Part shown: in pieces, positions 49,940 to 59,014 of the stretch
How positions within the stretch are numbered: position 1 is the first letter of the stretch
Layout of the letters: every line of letters starts with the position of its first letter
Assembly (NCBI RefSeq): GCF_013394385.1
Contig: NZ_AP022834.1
Coordinates: forward strand, 2,790,001-2,854,000
Reading direction: 5' to 3'
DNA: 64,000 nucleotides
Source of the DNA: Kocuria sp. TGY1127_2
GTDB taxonomy: Bacteria > Actinomycetota > Actinomycetes > Actinomycetales > Micrococcaceae
Position numbers and translations under genes: made by a program
The notes under the pieces: model-generated
The model's input: only the letters and a program-made list of their open reading frames with translations
Told to the model about the DNA's origin: nothing
Database searches by the model: none

Positions 49940-51397
49940 TTACTCGCCGGCGCGATTCTCGACCTTCTGAATCGCCGCAGTGTTCGGCGGCAGATCGTTG
50001 AACTCGGAAGCATCCTTGTTCCGGACGAGCACCTTGGTGAGTATCGCGATCACGCAGATGAGGATTGTGGTTGCGATCAGTTGGATCCGGACCTCCTGGT
50101 CGGTCAGCCCGAGAACCACGATTGCGGCTACCAGAACCAAAGCGAGATACGAAGCCCAGGGAAATGCCCACATCCTCAAAGGCAGTTTGCGGCCCTCGCG
50201 GTCCGCACGCTTGCGCAGAATAATCTGCGAAATCAGCGCAAAGGTCCACACCGCCAAGATCGTGGAGCCAATGATATTGAGCATGATGTTCAGGATGACT
50301 TCGGGCCACAGGTAATTCAGGACGACCGCGACGAACCCGCCGATCACTGACAGGATCACCGCCGGATAGGGGACACCTTTGTCGGTAATGGCCGCGAATC
50401 GGCGAGGAGCCGAACCACGCCGGGCCAACGAATAGAGCATGCGTGATCCGCCGTAGATATTCGCGTTGAGTGCCGAAAGCAACGCCAGCACAATGATCAC
50501 TGTCATGATGTTTTCGGCTCCCGGCAAGCCCGCAACGTTGAGAACCGCAACGAAAGGACTGGCGGACAGGCTGTCATCGTCCCAGGGCATTACCAGAACC
50601 ATCACTGCGACGGCCCCGACATAGAAAACCAGCACGCGAACCAGGATGGTCCGAATCGCGCGGGTGACATTCTTTGCGGGTTCGCTCGTCTCTGCGGCCG
50701 CAATGGTCGCCAGCTCCGTGCCGCCGAATGCGAAGATCACGACGAGCAGGGCCGCGGCCACTCCGGAAACTCCATGCGGCATGAAGCCGCCGTGATCGGT
50801 CAGATTGCTTGTGCCGGGGGAAGGAACCGGAAGAACGTTGATGAGCATCAGCACCCCCACCACCAAGAAGGCCACCACGGCAAGGACCTTCAGCAGCGCG
50901 AACCAGAATTCCGTTTCCCCTAGGGTTTCCACGTGCAGCAAGTTCACGACAGTGAAGACGCACATGAAGACCAAAGCGAGAACCCACTGCGGAAGCACGG
51001 GCCAGGCTTCGTTGACGATCTGAGCGGCCGCCGTCGACTCTGCGGCCACGACGATGACCATTTGAAACCACCACAACCATCCGAGCGCCCGGCCAGCGGT
51101 GGGACCTAACGCTTTGCCTGCATAGGTCGAGAAGGAACCGGAAGCAGGATCCGCCGCAGCCATCTCCCCCAACGCCCTCATCACCAGGACCAGGAGCAGA
51201 CAGCCTACGAGATAGGAAATAATGACGGCCGGGCCTGCGGCTTTGATAGCGGAACCGGTGCCGACGAATAAACCGGTGCCGATTGCCGAGCCCAGGGCCA
51301 TCATCACGAGGTGACGCGATTTGAGGCTGTTGTTCGGCTGATCGACCATCTGACTGGAGCTTGTGACCCCTTCGGGCGAGTGTGATCTATAACTCAT
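49940..51397 (-). CDS. Amino acid permease (AAT family, ProY/GabP-like)
   Basis: 485 residues from ATG 51397 (a TTG four codons earlier and an ATG at 51349 are alternatives). Twelve hydrophobic helices with AAT-family signatures: LKSRHLVMMALGSAIGTGLF near the start (the GSAIGTGLF helix 1 binding loop), STYAGKALGPTAGRALGW and the helix-6 region VVIFAFGGTELATIAAAETSEP. It carries an amino acid with protons, such as proline, GABA or an aromatic amino acid. Upstream are a perfect GACCGATCGGTC palindrome and a near-match to the TCGTATATNATTY motif. No linked catabolic gene fixes the substrate. Confidence 0.88.
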   Translation of the reverse strand: MSYRSHSPEGVTSSSQMVDQPNNSLKSRHLVMMALGSAIGTGLFVGTGSAIKAAGPAVIISYLVGCLLLVLVMRALGEMAAADPASGSFSTYAGKALGPTAGRALGWLWWFQMVIVVAAESTAAAQIVNEAWPVLPQWVLALVFMCVFTVVNLLHVETLGETEFWFALLKVLAVVAFLVVGVLMLINVLPVPSPGTSNLTDHGGFMPHGVSGVAAALLVVIFAFGGTELATIAAAETSEPAKNVTRAIRTILVRVLVFYVGAVAVMVLVMPWDDDSLSASPFVAVLNVAGLPGAENIMTVIIVLALLSALNANIYGGSRMLYSLARRGSAPRRFAAITDKGVPYPAVILSVIGGFVAVVLNYLWPEVILNIMLNIIGSTILAVWTFALISQIILRKRADREGRKLPLRMWAFPWASYLALVLVAAIVVLGLTDQEVRIQLIATTILICVIAILTKVLVRNKDASEFNDLPPNTAAIQKVENRAGE

Positions 51398-51416
51398 GAA
51401 GCTCGACAATACCGGA

Positions 51417-51445
51417 TCGTATCTGATTTAAGCGACCGATCGGTC
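51417..51445. promoter_or_regulatory. TCGTATCTGATTT and palindrome GACCGATCGGTC
   Basis: In the 156-base divergent gap between the permease and the esterase. 51417-51429 matches the TCGTATATNATTY motif with one mismatch. 51434-51445 is a perfect 12-base palindrome of the kind bound by TetR-family repressors. No TetR gene lies in the window. Confidence 0.5.
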
Positions 51446-51553
51446 AGTATTTTCTGAACGACTTTTCCGCCGCTCCTCGACCCGCTCGAATATCAGGTGA
51501 TGGCACGGCCTTCTCTGTGTTGCTTCCTAGCTACACGTCCTAGACTCGAAAGC

Positions 51554-53005
51554 ATGACGGATACCAGCAACGGAACTGCTCTCCCCCTCACTCGGAAGGC
51601 CGAACAGCCATCGGCCCAAGCTGGGGAGAACCTCCCCGGACCGTGGGATTCAGTGAGTTCACCGGCAGGAACGTTCCTCACCACCCGTGTGGGCGGCGTC
51701 GTGAAGGCATGGGGCATTCGATACGCTCGAGCCGAACGCTTCGGAGCGCCGATCCCCTACGTCTACAACGAGCCATTCACCGCAGATACGCCGTCCCCGG
51801 CGTGCCCTCAGAGATGTGAAGAAACCGATGTGGAAACGCAGAGGCTCGGTTTTGACGAGCACTGCCAACGACTGAGCATCACCAGGCCGGAAAATCGCCG
51901 CTCAGGATTGCCCGTCATGATCTGGATCCACGGCGGCTCGTATATCGGCGGCGCGGGGGATCTGCCCCATTACGACCCCACGGTCATGGTCCAGGAACAG
52001 GACCTCGTGGTCGTGAACGTAACCTACCGTTTGGGCCTCTTCGGATACCTCGGCGACGGCCGGACGCGCGAGGCCAACCCCGGCCTGTTGGACCAGGTCG
52101 AGGCCGTCAAATGGGTGCACAGAAACATCGAGGCATTCGGTGGAGACCCGGAGCGCATCACGATCGCGGGGCAGTCCGCCGGTGGCCACGCATGCTGGGA
52201 CCTGTTGATGGTTCCCGAGATCCAGGGCATGATCAAGCGCGCGATCCCGCAGAGCGCGCCCCTAGGAATCGTGCACGGACGACGGCGCGCATGGAGCGCC
52301 ATCACCCCCGGGCCGGAGAAAACCGGGCGCATGCGGCAGGCCACGACCACGGAATTGGCGGAGGCCGAATCGGTCATTAACCGGAAAGCCGCACTCCGCG
52401 GCCGTGCGTCCCTCATGCCCTTTTCGTCGCGGTACGGGCAACGCCCGCTGCCGCAAGAACGGGACCTCAAAGGCCGCTGGAAACAACTTGCGGGAAAGGT
52501 CGACGTCCTCATGGGCACAACGGCTCGCGAATCGGCTCTCTTCACCGGCAGGGTGCCACCCCTGAAATTCCTGATGGGGCTTCGCTGGGGCAGGAAAGGC
52601 CTCGTCGAACCCGTGGTCCGCGCGACCACGCAGCTGATTTACGCCGCTGACAATGCGATATGGACTCAACGCCTGGCCAACGCCGGGGGCCAGGCCGGAC
52701 TCTACCGTTTCGTCTTCGGAAAGCCGGACGAAGCCCTCTCCTGTTGTCATGTCTCCGAGTTGCCACTGCTGTTCCCCGGCACGGCCTGGACGGAGAGCGA
52801 GGAGAATGCAGGCGCCGGAGTCACCGGCCCGACCATGATGGCAACCTACGATCCGGAAGCTTTCGACGAAGCCGGTCGCGCCCTTCGCGCAGTCTGGGCC
52901 GGATTCGTGCGAGACGGTTTCGCATCGAAGGATGTTCACGAAATCCCGGGGGTCCTGGAGCTGCTGCCGCCTCACAAACCACGCAAGAATCAGCAAAGGA
53001 GCTAA
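51554..53005 (+). CDS. Type-B carboxylesterase/lipase family protein
   Basis: 483 residues from ATG 51554; an ATG at 51497 would add 19 residues. Carboxylesterase fold: VGGVVKAWGIRYARAERFG start, the Cys pair in CPQRCEETD, the oxyanion loop IWIHGGSYIGGAG and the nucleophile elbow ITIAGQSAGGHACWD (Ser in GQSAG). No secretion signal, so cytoplasmic. It hydrolyses carboxylic esters (para-nitrobenzyl esterase-type). The ChaB-like gene starts two bases after the stop, with its AAAGGAG in the esterase coding end. The pair is probably one operon, possibly controlled by the upstream palindrome. Confidence 0.85.
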   Translation: MTDTSNGTALPLTRKAEQPSAQAGENLPGPWDSVSSPAGTFLTTRVGGVVKAWGIRYARAERFGAPIPYVYNEPFTADTPSPACPQRCEETDVETQRLGFDEHCQRLSITRPENRRSGLPVMIWIHGGSYIGGAGDLPHYDPTVMVQEQDLVVVNVTYRLGLFGYLGDGRTREANPGLLDQVEAVKWVHRNIEAFGGDPERITIAGQSAGGHACWDLLMVPEIQGMIKRAIPQSAPLGIVHGRRRAWSAITPGPEKTGRMRQATTTELAEAESVINRKAALRGRASLMPFSSRYGQRPLPQERDLKGRWKQLAGKVDVLMGTTARESALFTGRVPPLKFLMGLRWGRKGLVEPVVRATTQLIYAADNAIWTQRLANAGGQAGLYRFVFGKPDEALSCCHVSELPLLFPGTAWTESEENAGAGVTGPTMMATYDPEAFDEAGRALRAVWAGFVRDGFASKDVHEIPGVLELLPPHKPRKNQQRS

Positions 53006-53007
53006 TC

Positions 53008-53427
53008 ATGCCCAAGACCAATCAGAATGGACAACCGATCCGGAGCGAACTTCCGGACACCATCAAGAAGTCGGATCAAAAAGCCCAGGATACATTTGCT
53101 GAGACTTACGATTCGGCGATGGACCAATACGGCGATGCCCGGCGCGCCGCCCAAACCGCTTATGCGCAGCTCAAGCACACGCACGAGAAGGTCGGCGACA
53201 AGTGGCAGGAGAAGAAGCAGTACGGCGACTCCGACGAACGCGCGGAGTCCTCGCGGCGCGGCATGGGCGAAACGGCCGGGGGTGTGGACGCCAACGCATC
53301 CAAGGAACACCTGTACAACAAGGCTCAGGAACTCGGCATCGACGGTCGTTCCAATATGAACAAAGACGAACTCGTCAAAGCGCTCGAGAAGGAGAGCCAG
53401 CGCAGAACCTCGGGGTCGTCGCAATAG
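53008..53427 (+). CDS. ChaB-family protein with C-terminal Rho_N/SAP-like domain
   Basis: 139 residues, hydrophilic and highly charged. Residues about 12-70 match ChaB: RSELPDTIKKSDQKAQDTFAETYDSAMDQYG, then YAQLKHTHEKVGDKWQEKKQ. Residues about 98-131 (SKEHLYNKAQELGIDGRSNMNKDELVKALEKES) are a Rho N-terminal-like helix-extended-helix module that can bind nucleic acid. ChaB was named after a putative cation-transport regulator of E. coli; the role is unclear, and many actinobacterial copies carry this extra domain. Good AAAGGAG site. Confidence 0.85.
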   Translation: MPKTNQNGQPIRSELPDTIKKSDQKAQDTFAETYDSAMDQYGDARRAAQTAYAQLKHTHEKVGDKWQEKKQYGDSDERAESSRRGMGETAGGVDANASKEHLYNKAQELGIDGRSNMNKDELVKALEKESQRRTSGSSQ

Positions 53428-53506
53428 AGGGTTCAGGCGGCGTCGTCACCGCCAGGATGACGCGGTTCGAGGCTTCCACGACCCGATAGAAGGCCGAACA
53501 CGCAGA

Positions 53507-53543
53507 AAAACGGGGCCGACCTCAGCGAGGTCGGCCCCGTTTT
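53507..53543. terminator. Bidirectional rho-independent terminator, 17-bp stem
   Basis: AAAACGGGGCCGACCTC (53507-53523), loop AGC, GAGGTCGGCCCCGTTTT (53527-53543). A- and T-runs on both sides let it serve the convergent ChaB and MHS genes. Confidence 0.9.
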
Positions 53544-53592
53544 CCGAGTGTTCTTCTCAGCGCACCGGATCAGACAGAAGATTCACGGATCA

Positions 53593-55077
53593 TCAGTGAG
53601 CCCCTTCTTTATCGGCTCGAGGATCATCCACGATGTCGATCGGCATAGTTGAGAGGTCGTACTTGTCGTTCTCTTCGATGTTCTCGATGACCTCGGACAC
53701 CTCGTACTCTTCCTCAACCGCCGGCATGGATCCGTGCAGGTTGTGCCCCGAGGTTTCCTTCATGAAGTAAACGCCGATGGCGCCCACGATGCAGGCGAAC
53801 ATGATGTAGTACGCGCCCATGAGATCGGAATTGAAGATGTTCTGCAACGCGGTGATCACGAAGCCCGTGGTACCGCCGAAGATGGCGACCGCAAGGTTGA
53901 ACATGATGCCCATCGCGGTGTAGCGAACCTTGGTGGGGAATAGCGAAGGTAGCGCCGATGCCTGAATCGAAACCTGGAACATCATAATGATGCCCATGAT
54001 CAAAAGACCGAGGAACGTGGACCAGGTGTGGCCCATGGTCATCAACGCGAAGGCCGGAATCGACCCGATCACGCCGATCACGCATCCGGTCAACATGACA
54101 GGACGACGCCCCACACGGTCCGAGATGGCCCCGAACAGCGGCAGGCTGACCGAAACGATAATCAGAACCGGCACCAACAGGGCATTGCCGTGCAGGGTGT
54201 CGTATCCCAAGACGTCGGAGAGGTACTCGGGCATGTACGTGGTCACGGCATAGCCGACGACCTGGGCGCACATGACCATTGCCGAACCGATCAGCAGGTG
54301 CGGCCAATGTCCGCGGACGACCTCGAGAAGCTCGTCCTTGATGGACTTCTCCTCCTGCTTGGCCTCCTCGTCCTGGGCGTCCATCTGCGCCTCGAAGGCG
54401 TGAGACTCCTGGATATGGCTACGCATGTACAGGCCCACAAGGCCCAAGGGAAGCGCTACCCAGAAACAGATGCGCCAGCCCCAGTCCGTCATGAACTGTT
54501 CGCCACCGACGACCTCGATGACGGTCGCGAGCGTGGCGGCCGCGGCGAAACCGAGGTAGGAGCCGAAGTCCAGGAAGGAGCCCCAGAAGCCACGACGCCG
54601 GTCGGAGGCGTACTCGGCGATGAAAGTTGCGGCACCGGCATACTCGCCGCCGGTGGAAAAACCCTGCACGAACTTGAGCAGGACCAGAAGAATGGGCGCA
54701 AAGACGCCAATGGTCGAGTAGCCCGGGAGGCAACCGATCAAGAAGGTGCCCAGGGACATCATGAGGATCGTGAAGGCCAGAACCTTACGTCGACCGATCT
54801 TGTCACCGATCGGACCGAGAATCAGGCCACCCAGCGGGCGAACCAGGAAGGTCACCGCGAGTGTTGCGAAAGTGGCCAAGCTATCCCACGGAGCGGGCAA
54901 CGGGAAAAACACCAACGCGATGTAGGTCATCACGTAGGCGAACACGCCAATGTCGAACCACTCCATGAAGTTCCCCAGGAGGGTCGCTCGGAGCGCCTTT
55001 TTCATCTCGGCCTGGTCGACTACGTGGACATCGTCAGCGGTTAGTGAAGGTGATTTAGCTGATTGAGAATCACTCAT
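53593..55077 (-). CDS. MHS-family MFS transporter, ProP-like, with long acidic C-terminal tail
   Basis: 494 residues from ATG 55077; a longer frame extends into the leader with no ribosome site. Twelve helices, GNFMEWFDIGVFAYV in helix 1, GPIGDKIGRRKVL in loop 2-3, STGGEYAGAATFIAEYASDRRRGFWGSF after helix 4. This is the ProP/betaine-proline branch. The tail after about residue 450 is strongly acidic (EEEYEVSEVIENIEENDKYD) and could sense osmotic state as ProP's C-terminus does, although ProP's is a coiled coil. Substrate: compatible solute or organic acid, inferred. The 369-base upstream gap is shared with the asparaginase gene. Confidence 0.85.
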   Translation of the reverse strand: MSDSQSAKSPSLTADDVHVVDQAEMKKALRATLLGNFMEWFDIGVFAYVMTYIALVFFPLPAPWDSLATFATLAVTFLVRPLGGLILGPIGDKIGRRKVLAFTILMMSLGTFLIGCLPGYSTIGVFAPILLVLLKFVQGFSTGGEYAGAATFIAEYASDRRRGFWGSFLDFGSYLGFAAAATLATVIEVVGGEQFMTDWGWRICFWVALPLGLVGLYMRSHIQESHAFEAQMDAQDEEAKQEEKSIKDELLEVVRGHWPHLLIGSAMVMCAQVVGYAVTTYMPEYLSDVLGYDTLHGNALLVPVLIIVSVSLPLFGAISDRVGRRPVMLTGCVIGVIGSIPAFALMTMGHTWSTFLGLLIMGIIMMFQVSIQASALPSLFPTKVRYTAMGIMFNLAVAIFGGTTGFVITALQNIFNSDLMGAYYIMFACIVGAIGVYFMKETSGHNLHGSMPAVEEEYEVSEVIENIEENDKYDLSTMPIDIVDDPRADKEGAH

Positions 55078-55446
55078 AAGTACGCTTTCTTTTCGACAAA
55101 CGGGTGCCACTGTACTCTCTTGGCTCAGGTGCGCAACCGGTCCTGAAGCCTGCAGCATGCCTCCGCGGAGACTCCGACGACCTTTTCCTATGCCCCGGGG
55201 AAGCCGGACAAATCCACCATTTCCCCTTATCAGGGGGAGGATGAGGGGACATTGCACGCTGCCTCCGGCAGACGGTGAGTGAACTTATCAGCTGGTCCGA
55301 AGATTTTTTGGGATTGACGTGCTCAATGTGTTGCACACCATGCGCGAGCCTCGGTGTCGCCGCCGGTTCGGCTCCCGGATAAGCTGATCACGTCACTGTT
55401 CCGTGCCAGGCCGAGCGACCATCAACAACAGATCCTAGGAGCTACC
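55078..55446. other. 369-base divergent control region
   Basis: Between the ProP-like transporter and the short asparaginase gene. I see a small CCCCTTATCAGGGG palindrome near 55225-55238 and TTGACG near 55314-55319 as a possible -35 element for the asparaginase side. No gene or RNA is supported. Confidence 0.45.
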
Positions 55447-55959
55447 GTGCCCGTACCCAGCCATCCGGAAAAAGTCCTCGTGCTGACCACCGGCGGAACG
55501 ATCGATAAGTTCTATTCCGTTGCGGGAGAGCTCGAGATCGACAAGCCCACGATCGGGGCCATCCTGGATCAAGCGGCCACCAATGTGGAGACCGAAATTC
55601 GCCCGGTGGTCGCGATCGACAGCTTGGACATGACCGACGAGCACCGGGAGCAACTCGTCGAAGCCTTGGCGGACGCCCAGGAGCGCAGGATCGTGATCAC
55701 TCACGGGACCGACACGATGCCCGAAACCGCTGACTATCTCCGGCGAAGCCCGGCGGCCATCGAAGGCAAGACGATCGTCCTGACCGGGGCCATGCAACCG
55801 TCCTGCATGCGACTGACCGACGCTCCTTTTAACGTGGGCGCCGCCGTCGCGAGCGCACAGCTCTTGGAACCCGGTGTCTACATCTCGATGAGCGGCCGGA
55901 TCTTCGAGGCCGGGGCCGTCTCCAAGGACCGCTCTCGCGGCGTCTTCGTCGATAAGTAA
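55447..55959 (+). CDS. Single-domain asparaginase-like protein
   Basis: 170 residues from a GTG at 55447 with TAGGAGC upstream. It matches only the N-terminal half of L-asparaginases: LVLTTGGTIDKFYS (first catalytic Thr) and VITHGTDTMPETADYL (second Thr-Asp pair), then VLTGAMQP. Ordinary enzymes are about 330 residues and form the active site with the second domain of a neighbouring subunit. Here the stop lies soon after SMSGRIFEAG and no second domain follows. Short, one-domain asparaginase homologues exist in other bacteria. It may be an enzyme with a reduced fold, but activity is not assured. Confidence 0.8.
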   Translation: MPVPSHPEKVLVLTTGGTIDKFYSVAGELEIDKPTIGAILDQAATNVETEIRPVVAIDSLDMTDEHREQLVEALADAQERRIVITHGTDTMPETADYLRRSPAAIEGKTIVLTGAMQPSCMRLTDAPFNVGAAVASAQLLEPGVYISMSGRIFEAGAVSKDRSRGVFVDK

Positions 55960-56004
55960 TGCCTCAAAAGCCGGACTAAGGGACTATCGGCAGATGCCGA
56001 GGGG

Positions 56005-57660
56005 TTACGAGACGGCGGAAGCGGCCGCCCTCCCGGCAACCCTCCCCGAGAACAGACAGCCTGCCAAGAACGTTCCTTCCAGCGCGTTGTACCCCATCAT
56101 GCCGCCGCCCCCGAATCCGTTGACCTCGCCAGCGGCATACAGCCCGGGCATCGGGGAGCCGTCAGCGAGCAGACACCGCCCCCGTAAGTCAGTTTCGAGA
56201 CCACCCAGCGTCTTACGGGTCAGGATATTGAGGCGAACGGCAATCAGCGGGCCGTTCTTGGGATCCAGGAGCCGATGGGGAACAGCGGTCCGGAGAATTC
56301 TGTCTCCGCGGTGTTTGCGATGGGAACGCATCATCGTCAGCTGGGCGTCCTTGCCGTAAGGGTTCACCAGCTCCCGGTCTCGGTCCTCCATCAGCACGCG
56401 AAGGTAATCGACGTCGACCCACTTTCCGGGGTCCCCCACTCGGTTCATTCCTTCCACGAGTTCCTCGAGTGAATCGGCGACGACGAAGTCCTCACCATAC
56501 CGTTTGAAGTCCTCAACCGGCCCAGGTGCCGTTTTGGCTCCGATGCGCGAGACAAGAAGCTTGATGTCCTTGCCGGTCAGGTCCGGGTTCTGCTCCGATC
56601 CGGAGAGAGCGAACTCTTTCTGGATAATCTTCTGTGTCAGCACGAACCAGCTGTACTCATGTCCGTTGCGCCGGAGGTGTCCGAGCGTTCCCAAGGTGTC
56701 GCACCCGGGATAATAAGGGCCGGGCAAGCGCTTACCCTCGGAATCGAGCCAGAGGCTCGACGGTCCGGGAAGAATACGAATTCCATGGTTTTCCCAGATA
56801 GGGCTCAAGTTGCGAATGCCTTCCACGTAATGCCACATACGGTCGGAATTGATGACATTGGCTCCCGCAGCCTGTGCGATGCCGAGCATCCGGCCGTCCA
56901 CATAGGCCGGAACCCCGGACACCATGTGCTTCGGCGGCGTTCCGAGCCGCGTGGGCCAATTCTTGCGCACCAGATCGTGGTTGGCTCCGATACCCCCGGC
57001 CGTCACGATGACCGCTTGGGCCGTGAGCTCGAAATCGGCAACGACGTCGCGATTGCTCGGCGCGCCTCGACGCGTGAGGTCGGGGGCGAGTTCGGAGCCT
57101 CGAACACCGGCAACTTCCCCGTTGGTCACCACCAGTTCGTCGACACGGTGCCTGAAAGCAAAGCGAAGCTTTCCCGACCGGACATGGTCGCGACAACGGC
57201 GTTCGAAAAGGGCGAGGAGGCCGGGGCCAGTCCCCCAGGTGATGTGGAAACGGGGTACGGAATTTCCATGACCTTCGGCTCGTCCATCTCCCCGTTCCGC
57301 CCAGCCGATAACTGGGATGACGCGGTGACCCATCTGCCGCAACCATGCTCTTTTCTCCCCCGCGGCGAAATCGAGATAGGACTCGGCCCACTGCTTGGGC
57401 CAATAATCGCTGTCTCGGTCGAATTGCGCCGACCCCATCCAATCCTGACGGGCCAGCTGAAGAGAGTCCTTGATGCCCATTCGTCGTTGTTCCGGTGAAT
57501 CGACGAAGAACAGCCCGCCCAATGACCAGTACGCCTGACCTCCTAGGGATTGCTCGGGTTCCTGATCCAACACAATGACGTTGTGCCCGGTATCAGCAAT
57601 TTCCGCGGCGGCAACCAAGCCCGCCAGCCCCGCCCCGACGACGATGACGTCTGCGTCCAT
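56005..57660 (-). CDS. FAD-dependent dehydrogenase (KstD/fumarate-reductase flavoprotein-like)
   Basis: 551 residues. FAD-binding GAGLAGLVAAAEIADTG with IVLDQEP (1-32), SLGGQAYWSLGGLFFVDSPEQ near 40, TAGGIGANHDLVRK and a C-terminal FAD loop GLYAAGEVNGFGGGGMMGYNALEGTF. This is the FAD_binding_2 family, FAD-binding dehydrogenase branch, seen in steroid and aromatic-ring dehydrogenations. ATG 57660 with GGGGAT immediately upstream. It follows the TRIC gene on the minus strand with a 183-base gap and has no obvious partner, so substrate is unknown. Confidence 0.85.
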   Translation of the reverse strand: MDADVIVVGAGLAGLVAAAEIADTGHNVIVLDQEPEQSLGGQAYWSLGGLFFVDSPEQRRMGIKDSLQLARQDWMGSAQFDRDSDYWPKQWAESYLDFAAGEKRAWLRQMGHRVIPVIGWAERGDGRAEGHGNSVPRFHITWGTGPGLLALFERRCRDHVRSGKLRFAFRHRVDELVVTNGEVAGVRGSELAPDLTRRGAPSNRDVVADFELTAQAVIVTAGGIGANHDLVRKNWPTRLGTPPKHMVSGVPAYVDGRMLGIAQAAGANVINSDRMWHYVEGIRNLSPIWENHGIRILPGPSSLWLDSEGKRLPGPYYPGCDTLGTLGHLRRNGHEYSWFVLTQKIIQKEFALSGSEQNPDLTGKDIKLLVSRIGAKTAPGPVEDFKRYGEDFVVADSLEELVEGMNRVGDPGKWVDVDYLRVLMEDRDRELVNPYGKDAQLTMMRSHRKHRGDRILRTAVPHRLLDPKNGPLIAVRLNILTRKTLGGLETDLRGRCLLADGSPMPGLYAAGEVNGFGGGGMMGYNALEGTFLAGCLFSGRVAGRAAASAVS

Positions 57661-57843
57661 ATCCCCTGCCTATGACGTAAGTTACTCTTTTCGGCCATGC
57701 TACTCATGGGCAGGAGCACGAGACGTGCGCGCGTCACGGGTGGGACGCCTCAGTGCCATTCCGAGGAGTCGGAATCGGCGTCGTTGGCGCGGGCGCTCGC
57801 TCGAATCATCGGGTTCGGTCGTGCGGCCAAGCCTTGTGCCAGA

Positions 57844-58644
57844 TCATTGACGACGCCTGAAATGGCGCCTCTTCTTTTCCCGATGAGCCCGGACCTGCTC
57901 CTCCGTGATGGCGTCTAGGTTCTCCGTCAGAGGCTGGCCGGGTGTCCAGCCTTCCAGTCGTTGCGAGCGGCGGGGGTGAGAGGCAAACGAGAAGCTGAGT
58001 CGCGGGCGAGGAACCTTGAGCTCGATGGGCTCCGGAAGGCGCCAGTTACGCCATCGGGCCAGGATTCCCACCGTGCCGCACGTCAGAATGGACACGAGCA
58101 TTCCCAAGTTGGGACGATGCAGGACTTCCGAGAAAAACGCCATTTCTAGGCCGCCGAAGAGTGCAATCGTCGCATAGAGGGAGCTGCCGCCGAATATGGA
58201 GGGGATGCGGTTGACCATGACGTCACGAATCACCCCTCCGCCCACTGCAGTAGTGACCCCGAGCATCACAGAGGGAATCCAGTGCAGACCGAGCATGAGG
58301 GATTTGGATGTACCCGTGGCGGCCCAACAACCCATGCCAATGAAATCGACAACGATCAGGGCACGATCTGCCCACCTGGCGCCGAGATCAATCGTGTACG
58401 CAAGGATCGAGGCCACTATTGCCGCAATCCAGTATCCGCCGTCCGTCAACGCTATCGGGAATCCGGTATTCAGGAGCACATCGCGGATCAAGCCTCCGCC
58501 CATGCCGGTGACGATGGCAAGCATCGCGAACCCGACGACGTCGAACCTGAACGCTCGCGCGAGCGCGCCACCCAGGAGGCCATTTGCAAGGACCGCCGAA
58601 ACGTCGACGGCTCGGAACCAGATACTCGGATCCCAATCGGTCAC
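57844..58644 (-). CDS. Trimeric intracellular cation (TRIC)-type channel protein
   Basis: 266 residues from a GTG at 58644 with AGGTGG upstream. Seven hydrophobic segments and the family's repeated Gly-rich motifs: AIVTGMGGGLIRDVLLNTG (about 40-60) and GVTTAVGGGVIRDVMVNRIP (about 128-148), the pair GGG(L/V)IRD characteristic of UPF0126/TRIC. Bacterial TRIC homologues form potassium-permeable trimers. The C-terminal ~65 residues after the last helix are basic and disordered-looking (HREKKRRHFRRRQ end), an addition to the family core. It is probably a monocistronic gene between a terminator and the FAD dehydrogenase. Confidence 0.9.
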   Translation of the reverse strand: MTDWDPSIWFRAVDVSAVLANGLLGGALARAFRFDVVGFAMLAIVTGMGGGLIRDVLLNTGFPIALTDGGYWIAAIVASILAYTIDLGARWADRALIVVDFIGMGCWAATGTSKSLMLGLHWIPSVMLGVTTAVGGGVIRDVMVNRIPSIFGGSSLYATIALFGGLEMAFFSEVLHRPNLGMLVSILTCGTVGILARWRNWRLPEPIELKVPRPRLSFSFASHPRRSQRLEGWTPGQPLTENLDAITEEQVRAHREKKRRHFRRRQ

Positions 58645-58770
58645 CCTGGGCCACCTGCTTTCCGACGCGGTGTGCCCGAGCCAGCCTCAGGCGCACCTTG
58701 ATCTTAGTGAGCGCAGGCCTGCAGGTGAACGGGTTGACGAATATTGCGGCGATCGTTGATCACGACAGGA

Positions 58771-58807
58771 TCCCGATGGCACGGCCTATCGGGCCCCACC
58801 ATCGGGA
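58771..58807 (-). terminator. Hairpin terminator after the DUF1508 gene
   Basis: TCCCGATGG (58771-58779) pairs with CCATCGGGA (58799-58807), with an inner GGCC/GGCC pair. It lies in the 181-base gap between DUF1508 and TRIC on the minus strand. Confidence 0.6.
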
Positions 58808-58825
58808 CGCGTGGACCAAGTTGTC

Positions 58826-59014
58826 TCACTCTTCCTTGTCGAGGTGGGTCACGGTCGCGCCTTCGGCAGCACGCTGCACGGCCGCAACCCCCTTCTTGAC
58901 CGAGGCGAGGGATTCGTACCCCTGGCCCGATGCGACGACTTCGCCATTGCCAGCCTTCAGACGAAAGCGGAATTTGCCGGCCTTGTCCTCGTAGATCTCG
59001 AATTTCCCTGCCAT
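58826..59014 (-). CDS. YegP family (DUF1508) small protein
   Basis: 62 residues, one copy of the DUF1508 repeat: GKFEIYEDKAGKFRFRLKAGNGEVVASGQGYES, with GxFRFRLKAxNGxVVAxGQxY conserved. E. coli YegP carries two copies. Small, soluble; a stress-linked role is guessed for the family but not known. Excellent ribosome site AAGGAG. A terminator follows it. Confidence 0.92.
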   Translation of the reverse strand: MAGKFEIYEDKAGKFRFRLKAGNGEVVASGQGYESLASVKKGVAAVQRAAEGATVTHLDKEE

